NCBI GenBank assembly: GCA_016706225.1
Contig: JADJKB010000021.1
Coordinates: 558,001-622,000, forward strand
DNA length: 64,000 bases
Reading direction: 5' to 3'
Source of the DNA: Myxococcales bacterium
Lineage (GTDB): Bacteria; Myxococcota_A; Polyangia; Polyangiales; Polyangiaceae
Below, in pieces: positions 51,537-59,034 of the stretch; position 1 is the first letter of the stretch, and every line of letters starts with the position of its first letter. A program made the position numbers and the translations under genes. The notes under the pieces were generated by a model. It searched no databases. It saw nothing but the letters and a program-made list of their open reading frames with translations, and was not told the DNA's origin.

Positions 51537-53243
51537 TCACGGCACGGGGACGTCGGCCAGCGCGAACTCGAGACCAAAGCGCCGCGCCTTGTAACGTTTG
51601 GTGAGACCGCGCGCCGCCGCCGTCCGAACATACTCGTCGCCGACCTTGGCCGCACGATAGTCGCCGAGCGCCTCTGCTCGCCTCCCGCGTGTATCCCGGA
51701 CCCGAGCCCGCCACAGATGAAATGAAGCCCGCCTGTCGTCGGAAGCGTGACCGATGGCGAGCGCGCGATCGAGCGCGGACTCCGCCGCAGCGCCGTCGCC
51801 CTGGAGCAGTGCCAGCAGCGCGAACATGTAGTGATAGAGGGCCTGCTCGGGCTGAAGCTCGAGCGCCCGGGCGAGCTGCGACCTGGCAGCACCGACGTCT
51901 GCCCGATCGAAGTAGGCAGCGTACGCCTCTCGGTAGGCGTCGAACGCGAGCACCGCGCTCGGGTCGGAGAGCCGGCCGCCAGTGAGCGGCTCGAGATCGG
52001 ACCGCGGCCCCTCACTTCCGAGGTCGAACGCCACGTAGTCCCGATTCGACACCGGCGCGCGCCCTGTTGCCACCCAGACCAGCCCATCTTCGGGCCGGAA
52101 CACCACCGAGGCCACGGTCATCAGCATGGAAATGGCGCTCTCGAACCGGCAACCGTCCGCGCCGGGATCACCCAAGATGGAAGCGATGGTGTCCTCGTCG
52201 ATCTGTCCGCGCTGCGCCCGGAGCAGAGCATCGGCGCGGCGCAAGCGAGCGAGGTTGTTGCGCCAGTGCGACGCATACAGGTGACGCTCGGTGCGCCCGA
52301 CCTCTCGATCGAGGAACACGTTTGCGTAGGCGAACGTACCATGGTCGACGACCTGGTGCGCCCTGACCTTCGGTGTCACCTCGTAACACAGCGCGGCCTT
52401 CTCTCGACCGGACGCGATCACGTAGGTCCAGCATCCGTTCGGCACGTGGTCGTCCAGGATTCGCCGTGCGTCGTCCAGGTTCTTGGCGTGTCGCATCACC
52501 TGGTCGCCGGTGACACCGATCGGGACGCCACCGAACTCGAGCGCGTCGCTCGCCATGTGTTGGTGCACGACCAACGAGAGCCCCGACGCGTTCATCGCCG
52601 TGACTCCACCGAAGAGCACTCCCGCTGCCGAGACCGACACGAACGGCTGACCGTCCTTGGGCCGATGAAACACCACAGCCTGCTCGGTGTCCCAGGCGCC
52701 GACGCCTTGGTAGTCGAAGTTTCTGCCGTGTAACAGGCGCCCGTGGCGGGTTGCTGACCCCCACGCCAGCGCGCTCGTGCAGCCGAGCAGTGGCATTCCT
52801 GAGCGCGGGGCGAGCCGGGGGCGACGCACGGACATCACCTGCCCGAGCAGCCACAGGTAGGTCTCTGGCATCGTGACCGCGCCACGGAGCGCGCGGCGAT
52901 CGAGCCCCGCGCCGTCCGCCAGACCATCGAGCGCGGTCCGCACGTGGGCGGGAAAGCCCCGGGCGATCCTGCGCCCCACGGTCAGCTTGAGCGCGCTGCC
53001 GATCAAGCGGCCCGCGCGTGGTCCGAGGGCGGAGCCGAGCATGCTGTCGACGTAGCGGTCGAAGTACGGGATCGGTCCGCGGCTGATGGCCTCCTTGAGC
53101 ACACTACCGTGCTGGTAGCCCATCTCGTAGTCGTCCCCGGCGAGGCGAAGCACGTGCAGCCCAGCGTGCATTTCGTGCACCGGGCGAGGGCCCGCCCTCA
53201 ATGCGCCCGAGCTATCGATGGCCGTCTGAACCATGGTCTGCAT
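51537..53243 (-). CDS. C45-type (AAT-like) acyltransferase fused to TPRs
   Basis: 568 aa; ATG at 53243 with GGAGAG. Residues 1-390: C45 Ntn-hydrolase fold, with YEMGYQHGS near the N-terminus and nucleophile Cys155 in PLLGCTSALAWGS, the Gly-Cys at which isopenicillin-N acyltransferase-like proteins self-cleave to expose Cys. LHGRNFDYQGVG and GVTAMNASGLSL follow. Residues 430-568: TPR-like repeats. Substrate probably an amide or acyl donor of unknown type. It lies 2 bases downstream of the GntR gene on the same strand and is presumably controlled by it. Confidence 0.8.
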   Translation of the reverse strand: MQTMVQTAIDSSGALRAGPRPVHEMHAGLHVLRLAGDDYEMGYQHGSVLKEAISRGPIPYFDRYVDSMLGSALGPRAGRLIGSALKLTVGRRIARGFPAHVRTALDGLADGAGLDRRALRGAVTMPETYLWLLGQVMSVRRPRLAPRSGMPLLGCTSALAWGSATRHGRLLHGRNFDYQGVGAWDTEQAVVFHRPKDGQPFVSVSAAGVLFGGVTAMNASGLSLVVHQHMASDALEFGGVPIGVTGDQVMRHAKNLDDARRILDDHVPNGCWTYVIASGREKAALCYEVTPKVRAHQVVDHGTFAYANVFLDREVGRTERHLYASHWRNNLARLRRADALLRAQRGQIDEDTIASILGDPGADGCRFESAISMLMTVASVVFRPEDGLVWVATGRAPVSNRDYVAFDLGSEGPRSDLEPLTGGRLSDPSAVLAFDAYREAYAAYFDRADVGAARSQLARALELQPEQALYHYMFALLALLQGDGAAAESALDRALAIGHASDDRRASFHLWRARVRDTRGRRAEALGDYRAAKVGDEYVRTAAARGLTKRYKARRFGLEFALADVPVP

Positions 53244-53245
53244 GC

Positions 53246-53989
53246 TCAACTCTCCGTGCTCGATTTTTCGCGAGCGGTGCGTCGGGTGTCTTTCGCCGCC
53301 GCAAGCAAACGCTGATTCGCCCATTGATGAAACTCGGCGACGAGGCGACCCGCCAGCTCCGGGTCGCGCTGTTTGATGGCGTCCACCAGCAGCTGGTATC
53401 CGCGGGCCTCTGCCACCGGCTCCCGGACGCGAGCGAGTAGCGGCTCCAGATCCTCTGCGATCTGCGCGTGCCAGTGGGCCAGCATCAAGTAGATCCGGTT
53501 CTTGGTCGCGGCTGCCAGCGCAGCACCAAACGCATTGATGGCGGCGAAGCGCTCGGCGGAGCCGGGCACCCCCCCGTCGATCAGCGCGGCCGCGTGTTCG
53601 ATGGCCTTGATGTCGTCGCGCGTTCGGCGCTCGGCAGCGAGACGCGTCATTTTTTCGTCGAGCTCCGCGCGGATCTCGAGGAACTCGGCGAGCATCGCCC
53701 GATCGACCCGACCCCGCTCGTCGAACAACATGGCCCGAAGCACCGCCGGGGTCACGGAGCACAGCGGATCGAGGACCACCGTGCCGCGGCGGCGGGTCGG
53801 GCGCACCAGCTGGTGCACCTCGAGGAGTTTGTTGGCCTCGCGCACGACGCTGCGCCCGACACCGTAGCTCTGGGCGAGATCTGCCTCCCGGGGCAGTACG
53901 GATCCGACGGCAATGTCGCCGGACACGATGCGCCGAAGCAGATCGTCGGCGACGTCGTCGGCCTTGCGCTGAGCGGGGTTTGCGGACAC
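53246..53989 (-). CDS. GntR/FadR-type transcription regulator
   Basis: 247 aa from the GTG at 53989. N-terminal winged helix: VADDLLRRIVSGDIAVGSVL, LAQSYGVGRSVVREANKLLE, RRRGTVVLDP. FCD-type C-terminal helical ligand domain, with EIRAELDEKMTRLAAERR and HWHAQIAE (metal/ligand His). It should bind the double palindrome starting 9 bases upstream of its own start, so autoregulation and control of the C45 gene and possibly the divergent kinase are likely. A carboxylic acid ligand is typical of the family; the actual one is unknown. Confidence 0.88.
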   Translation of the reverse strand: MSANPAQRKADDVADDLLRRIVSGDIAVGSVLPREADLAQSYGVGRSVVREANKLLEVHQLVRPTRRRGTVVLDPLCSVTPAVLRAMLFDERGRVDRAMLAEFLEIRAELDEKMTRLAAERRTRDDIKAIEHAAALIDGGVPGSAERFAAINAFGAALAAATKNRIYLMLAHWHAQIAEDLEPLLARVREPVAEARGYQLLVDAIKQRDPELAGRLVAEFHQWANQRLLAAAKDTRRTAREKSSTES

Positions 53990-53997
53990 CCGGACCC

Positions 53998-54043
53998 AAT
54001 AAGTCTGACTTAAAGCCAGGTCAAGGCAAAAGTCAGACTTATT
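53998..54043. promoter_or_regulatory. Double operator for the GntR regulator
   Basis: AATAAGTCTGACTT (53998-54011) and AAGTCAGACTTATT (54030-54043) are perfect 14-bp inverted copies. Each contains its own palindrome AAGTC-x-GACTT with the N-GT-N3-AC-N form used by FadR-subfamily regulators. Centres are 29 bases apart, close to three DNA turns. It sits between the regulator gene and the divergent histidine kinase gene. Confidence 0.75.
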
Positions 54044-54135
54044 GCCCGAGCCGGGCGTTGCCCCCGCAGCCCGTCGGGGGTCGTCCGTGACGCTCGTCAT
54101 GCCCGGCAGCGTCCAGACGCGCAACGCTCGGGCTG

Positions 54136-56388
54136 ATGTCGGCGGCGGAGAGCACCCCCAAACCCAGGCCGAGCCTGGCGTCGCGGGCCATGCCGTCGCT
54201 GCGCGTGCGCTTCTTGTTGTTGTTGACCGCTCTCGCCGCCCTGGCACTTGCGCCGTGGGTCGTCGCCGAACACCTGCGGGTGAACACCGACGGCTTCGCG
54301 GTCGCACTTCAAGATGCGGGCTCGCTGCGTTTCCGCCTGCTCGAGATCTTGACCGAACTGCCGCAGGCTCGCCAGGACGCGGGAACCCGGCGACGCGTCG
54401 AGACGCTGATGCAGGAGCAGCGTACTTTGCTCGACGACGCCCTGCGCGGAGAGCCCGCGAAGCGCGCAGCGGCGTGCCCGACGCCGGCAGTCTGCGCGCG
54501 CCTCGAGGTCCACCTCCGGACCTGGGACACTGACATCCACCCGCGCTTCGTGGCCTATCTGAACGGCTCGCCGCAGCCACTCGACGCCCTCTCGCGCGAC
54601 GTCTTGCTGGAGGTGAACGAGCTCGACTTGACGATTCGCGCGACGGCCCGCGCCGTCGAGTCCCGCACCAAGGACAGCGCCCGTCTGGGTGTTTGGGCGA
54701 GCGTGGTGTCGGTCCTCCTGGTGATGCTCGTCGCGGCCGGCATCTGGCAGGTGTTCGCCCGCATCCAAGCTCTGAGTGCATTGGTTGGAGGCAGCGCTGA
54801 TACCAACCTGAACAAGGCCCAAGCCAGCACCGACGAGCTCGACGCCCTCGCCGAAGCGCTCGCCAGTGGCCTTGCCGCCGAGCGGGAGCAGCGGCTGACC
54901 GAAGCGCGTCGAGCGGAAGAGCTCAGCCTGCAGCAGCTTGCCACGCACCAAGTCGCAGACTCATTGAGCGCCTGGATCGCCGGAGAGAGCTCGCTGGATG
55001 GCGCCCTCGCCGAGGTCGCGCGCGCGACCGGGCACCAACACGCCGAGCTGGTGAGTCACAGCGACCGGGAGGCTGTCTGGCGCAGCAAACACCTGGCGTG
55101 GGCGGGCACCGATCTCGGTACCCTCCGGCTCGGAGGTCCCGGGGCGGCGGCTCATGAGTCCGACGAGATCTTGCTCGACACGCTGTCGCAGATCTTCGCT
55201 ATCGCCTGCCTTGCCGATCGGCTGCTCGCACAGAAGACCGCGCAAGGACGCCTTGCGATCGCCCTCGGTGGGTTGGTGACCAATCCGGACGCGGCGGAGC
55301 TCGCTCGGAGTCTCGGAAACCTGATCGCCCATGACGCGGCGCTCGTGGAGCTCTTCGACGCTTCGGGGAGGCTCGAGGATACCTGGGCTGTCCACGGCGA
55401 GCAGCTGACACGACTGGCTCCCGCTTCGGAGGCACGCATCCCCAGCAAAGTCAGCGCATTTTCCGAGGACTCGAGCGAGGGCTGCGCGGTGCTGCGCCAG
55501 CGCTCGCCGGGTGCGCAGCTCGCGATCCCCCTCGAGGTGGAAAAGACGGTGATCGGCGCGATCCACCTGGCGCGCACCACGGGGGAGTTCTCGCGCCAGG
55601 AGCTGCGAGCCGCCGAAGCGCTTGCGCCGGTTGCAGCCAGCGCCCTTGCCCGCGTTCAGCTCGAAGCGCGCCTGCGCTTTGCCGAACAGTGGAGCACCAT
55701 GGGCGCGTTCGGGCGGCTCCTGGCTCACGAGATCAAGAACCCGTTGAACAGCCTCAGCTTGGAGCTGGCACTGCTCGAGCGACGCGTGAGGAAGCTGGTG
55801 TTGCCGACGGCGGATCTAGAGCGCCTCGACTCGTCAGTCCAGGTGGTGAAGAGCGAGCTTGCCAGGCTGACGGGGCTCACCAACGAGTACCTCTCGATGA
55901 GCCCGAAGACCGGGCAGCTCTCGGTCCTCCCGGTGGACCTGCACGAGATCGTCACCAGCGTCGCCCGCGCGCACTCCGCGAGCATCACCGACCGCGGGAT
56001 CCGCCTGGTCGATGAGCTTGGACCCGGACCGGCCATGGTCCTGGGGCACCCGGACAAACTCAAGCAGCTGGTGCACAACCTGATCGGCAACGCCATCGAA
56101 GCCATGGCCAGCGCCGATCTCCGGGTCGCAACCCTGACCATTCAACGCCGGGACGACCACTATGAGCTCCGCGTGCGGGACACCGGTCCAGGTATCAGCG
56201 ATCCCGTCGCGATCTTCTCTCCGGGGTACACGACCAAGCCGAGCGGCACGGGCATGGGTCTGGCGATCTCGCAACAGATCGCGCGCCAGCATGGTGGGCG
56301 GCTCATGGCTCGGGCGCTCGACACGGGCGGCGCAGAATTCACGCTGAGCCTGGCGGTCCACGACCTGCCCCCCAACTCCACCCACTGA
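54136..56388 (+). CDS. Sensor histidine kinase, membrane-bound, with GAF domain
   Basis: 750 aa. TM1 is at about residues 25-45 and TM2 at 185-205. Between them is a periplasmic sensor of NarX/PilJ type (ALQDAGSLRFRLLEILTEL). Then a HAMP-like/coiled segment and one or two GAF-like domains (residues 300-515). HisKA has His531 in LLAHEIKNPLNSLSLELALL; the HATPase_c has the N box (NLIGNAIEA), DTGPGI and GTGMGLAIS. No receiver domain and no response regulator nearby, so it is an orphan. It faces the GntR double operator. Confidence 0.92.
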   Translation: MSAAESTPKPRPSLASRAMPSLRVRFLLLLTALAALALAPWVVAEHLRVNTDGFAVALQDAGSLRFRLLEILTELPQARQDAGTRRRVETLMQEQRTLLDDALRGEPAKRAAACPTPAVCARLEVHLRTWDTDIHPRFVAYLNGSPQPLDALSRDVLLEVNELDLTIRATARAVESRTKDSARLGVWASVVSVLLVMLVAAGIWQVFARIQALSALVGGSADTNLNKAQASTDELDALAEALASGLAAEREQRLTEARRAEELSLQQLATHQVADSLSAWIAGESSLDGALAEVARATGHQHAELVSHSDREAVWRSKHLAWAGTDLGTLRLGGPGAAAHESDEILLDTLSQIFAIACLADRLLAQKTAQGRLAIALGGLVTNPDAAELARSLGNLIAHDAALVELFDASGRLEDTWAVHGEQLTRLAPASEARIPSKVSAFSEDSSEGCAVLRQRSPGAQLAIPLEVEKTVIGAIHLARTTGEFSRQELRAAEALAPVAASALARVQLEARLRFAEQWSTMGAFGRLLAHEIKNPLNSLSLELALLERRVRKLVLPTADLERLDSSVQVVKSELARLTGLTNEYLSMSPKTGQLSVLPVDLHEIVTSVARAHSASITDRGIRLVDELGPGPAMVLGHPDKLKQLVHNLIGNAIEAMASADLRVATLTIQRRDDHYELRVRDTGPGISDPVAIFSPGYTTKPSGTGMGLAISQQIARQHGGRLMARALDTGGAEFTLSLAVHDLPPNSTH

Positions 56389-56419
56389 ACCGCCAACCAC
56401 GCGTAGAATCGCCGTCACC

Positions 56420-57463
56420 ATGAGCGAGAAGATCTACGAGATGCTCTGGGATTGCGGCTACTGCGGCGCTCGGAAGCTGCTCGCAAAAACCCACCGACAC
56501 TGCCCCAGCTGCGGTGCGCCGCAGGAGAACGCACCCCGCTATTTCCCTCCCGAGGACGAAAAGGTGGCGGTGGAGGACCACGTGTACGTGGGCGCCGACG
56601 CGCTCTGCTCTGCGTGCGGCGCCAGCGCCAGCCGTGCCGCCAACAACTGCGGCGGGTGCGGCAGCCCGCTCGATGGGACCAAGGACGTCGCCCGGCGGCA
56701 GGACCTGCTCCACGCCGAAGGCGCCGCAGTCCCCTTCGATACCGCCGAGCAAGCCCAACGCGAGCTGCGCGGAGGCGCGCCCGCCCTCGCAGCCCCTCCG
56801 GCGCAGAAGTCGAAGTCGGGAATCGTCTTGGGCTGTGCGGGCTGTTTGCTCGTTACCGCCATTGCGGTCGTGGTCCTGGTGCTGCTGTTCTGGCGGCGAG
56901 AGGCGGCGTTCGAGGTCACCGGTCACAGCTGGGTGCGCAGCATTCAGATCGAGCGCTTCCAGACCGTCAAGGAGACCAAATGGTGCGACGAGCTACCCGC
57001 AGGCGCGACCGACGTGCGCCGAGCAAAGGCCGAACGCTCCAAGAAGAAGGTGCAGGACGGCGAGGACTGCAAGATACGCAAGGTCGATCGCGGCGACGGT
57101 ACCTACAAAGAGCTCAAAGAGTGCACACCGCGCTTCAAACAAGAGCCAGTCTACGAAGACGAGTGCCGCTACGAAATCAACCGCTGGCAGCTCGACCGCA
57201 GCGAGAAGGCCAGCGGCGCAGATCTCTCACCTCGCTGGCCCGAGCCGAAGCTCGGCAAGACTGGGGAGGGCTTGGGCGCCGAGCGAGAGGGCAAGCGCGA
57301 AGAGACCCTCAGCGTCGAGCTCACCGACACGCAGTCACACGCCAAACACCAGTGCGACGTCGACGCCGGCAAGTGGAGCCAAATGAAGGCCAAGTCGCGC
57401 TGGAAAGGATCACTGCGAGTCGTGGGCGGCGGTCTCGCGTGTGGGTCGCTGACGGCGCCCTGA
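56420..57463 (+). CDS. Zinc-ribbon membrane protein
   Basis: 347 aa. Residues 10-85 contain two zinc-ribbon units: WDCGYCGARKLLAKTHRHCPSC and then CSACGASASRAANNCGGCG. A transmembrane helix lies at about 135-160 (IVLGCAGCLLVTAIAVVVLV), then an exterior region of about 185 residues with Cys at several places and many Lys/Glu. Topology would place the ribbons in the cytoplasm. Homologues of this layout occur in myxobacteria; the function is unknown. It follows the kinase gene by 31 bases on the same strand, so it may be co-transcribed. Confidence 0.7.
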   Translation: MSEKIYEMLWDCGYCGARKLLAKTHRHCPSCGAPQENAPRYFPPEDEKVAVEDHVYVGADALCSACGASASRAANNCGGCGSPLDGTKDVARRQDLLHAEGAAVPFDTAEQAQRELRGGAPALAAPPAQKSKSGIVLGCAGCLLVTAIAVVVLVLLFWRREAAFEVTGHSWVRSIQIERFQTVKETKWCDELPAGATDVRRAKAERSKKKVQDGEDCKIRKVDRGDGTYKELKECTPRFKQEPVYEDECRYEINRWQLDRSEKASGADLSPRWPEPKLGKTGEGLGAEREGKREETLSVELTDTQSHAKHQCDVDAGKWSQMKAKSRWKGSLRVVGGGLACGSLTAP

Positions 57464-57518
57464 CACTTCCGATGGCATCGCGGCGCACTCGAGTCTAGGC
57501 TGCGAAGAAGAGGTCGAC

Positions 57519-57854
57519 ATGCTGAGGAAAGCCGCCAAGTTTCACCGCGATGCCGTGCGCCCGAAGGCCCGCACGAAGGCACCGACGAAGTCGAAGCCCA
57601 AATCCGTCGACACCTCGCTGCCCGGGGTGAGCGCAACGGACAAGAAGCGAGGCAAGGGCCACACGGATGCCCGCAATGCCTCGGCGCATGCCGACAAGAA
57701 AGCGTCGTACAAACTGGAGGACTCGGCGACCGGCAGCCCCTCACGCAAGTCGACGCGGGGCGCGTCGAATCGACAGAAACCGGACTCGAACCTGAAACGA
57801 CGCCAGACGCGGAAGACCACCTCGCCAAAAGCGCGCGCCAGCCGCGGCAAGTGA
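57519..57854 (+). CDS. Small Lys/Arg-rich protein
   Basis: 111 aa. ATG at 57519 with AAGAAGAGG upstream. About a quarter of residues are Lys or Arg, with Ser, Thr and Ala; no hydrophobic core is seen. LPGVSATDKKRGKGHTDARN and KKASYKLEDSATGSPSRKST look like motifs that recur in similar small basic proteins of delta-proteobacteria. It may bind nucleic acid or polyanions (inference). A -10-like TAGGCT lies at 57496-57501. Confidence 0.6.
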   Translation: MLRKAAKFHRDAVRPKARTKAPTKSKPKSVDTSLPGVSATDKKRGKGHTDARNASAHADKKASYKLEDSATGSPSRKSTRGASNRQKPDSNLKRRQTRKTTSPKARASRGK

Positions 57855-57951
57855 CTCCGAGATCGGCCGCCGGCCACCCGAGACGCGCGCCGGGCCTGGC
57901 TCGAAGAATGTGCGCGCGCAGTCGCCGGGCCTTTGATCTAGGCTGCGGCGC

Positions 57952-58965
57952 ATGCGCTTGGCGTGGCTGGTGTTTGCGGGGCTTCCCTGCCTGATCTCGT
58001 GTAGCGACGACGGCGGCGGTGGCCCGTCACACGATCCCAACGTGTTCGTCCAGACCTTCAGCGAGTTGCCGGGTGCGCTGATCGGGATCTCCGGCACCAG
58101 TGAATCAGACGTGTGGGCTGTCGGCGGCAACCCCGGCGATGGCTCGGGCGCGTTCGTGCTCCACTTCGACGGCAAGGCTTGGGCTCGACGCCCGACGGGT
58201 CAGGATGTCGATCTGTGGTGGGTCCACACAATCCCGGCAGGTCCCGCGTTCTTCGGGGGCAGCGGGGGAACGATTTTACGCTTCGTCGGCGGCGCGTTCG
58301 AAAAAATGCCAACGCCGGGCACCGCGACGGTGTTCGGCATCTGGGGCGCGAGCGCAGACGACCTGTGGGCTGTCGGGGGTGATCCGGCAAAACCCGGGAA
58401 CGCATTCGTCTGGCGCTGGGACGGCACGAGCTGGGCATCGGCCAACGGTTTCCCGAGTGTCCCCATCTCCAGCTGGTTCAAGGTCTGGGGACGAGCCGCA
58501 AACGACGTGCGCTTCGTCGGCATGGACGGCGCCATCGTCCACTTCGATGGCTCGACCTTCACCCAGATCAACTCCCCGACCAATCGCCGGTTGCTGACAC
58601 TCTTCGCGGAGCCGGGCGGGCGTTACACCGCAGTGGGCGGAGTCAGCCAAGCCGTGATCTTGGAAGACGAGAACGACACCTGGACTGACGTGAGCCCGAC
58701 GACGCCGGGACACGCCATGATCGGCATCCGCACCCGAGGCGACGATGGCTACGCCGCGGGCACGGGCGGCAGTGTGATGCGGCGCAAGGCCGGGGACTGG
58801 GTTGACGAACCACTCGGCTTCGACGTGTTCGCAGACTTTCATTCCGTGTGGATCGATCCCAAGGGCGGCGTCTGGGTCGCGGGCGGAAACATCTTGAGCA
58901 TACCGCTCGTGAACGGGATCCTCATCCACAAAGGGCCCAAAATACCCGGCGGAACCTACGATTGA
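57952..58965 (+). CDS. Lipoprotein with DVWAVG-type propeller repeats
   Basis: 337 aa. ATG at 57952; signal VFAGLPCLISCSDD. Repeats of about 50 residues contain GISGTSESDVWAVGG, FGIWGASADDLWAVGGD and KVWGRAANDVRFVGMDG, the myxobacterial 'type IV' propeller unit (W...DVWAVG). They are likely beta-propeller blades on the cell surface. Function unknown. Preceded by TAGGCT at 57939-57944, 8 bases before the start. Confidence 0.7.
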   Translation: MRLAWLVFAGLPCLISCSDDGGGGPSHDPNVFVQTFSELPGALIGISGTSESDVWAVGGNPGDGSGAFVLHFDGKAWARRPTGQDVDLWWVHTIPAGPAFFGGSGGTILRFVGGAFEKMPTPGTATVFGIWGASADDLWAVGGDPAKPGNAFVWRWDGTSWASANGFPSVPISSWFKVWGRAANDVRFVGMDGAIVHFDGSTFTQINSPTNRRLLTLFAEPGGRYTAVGGVSQAVILEDENDTWTDVSPTTPGHAMIGIRTRGDDGYAAGTGGSVMRRKAGDWVDEPLGFDVFADFHSVWIDPKGGVWVAGGNILSIPLVNGILIHKGPKIPGGTYD

Positions 58966-59034
58966 GCACGAAGCTTGGCGGGGGCGGGGTCGCTGCTATC
59001 CTGCCGCGTCCTTGACGCCGAAGGGTGCTCGCTC

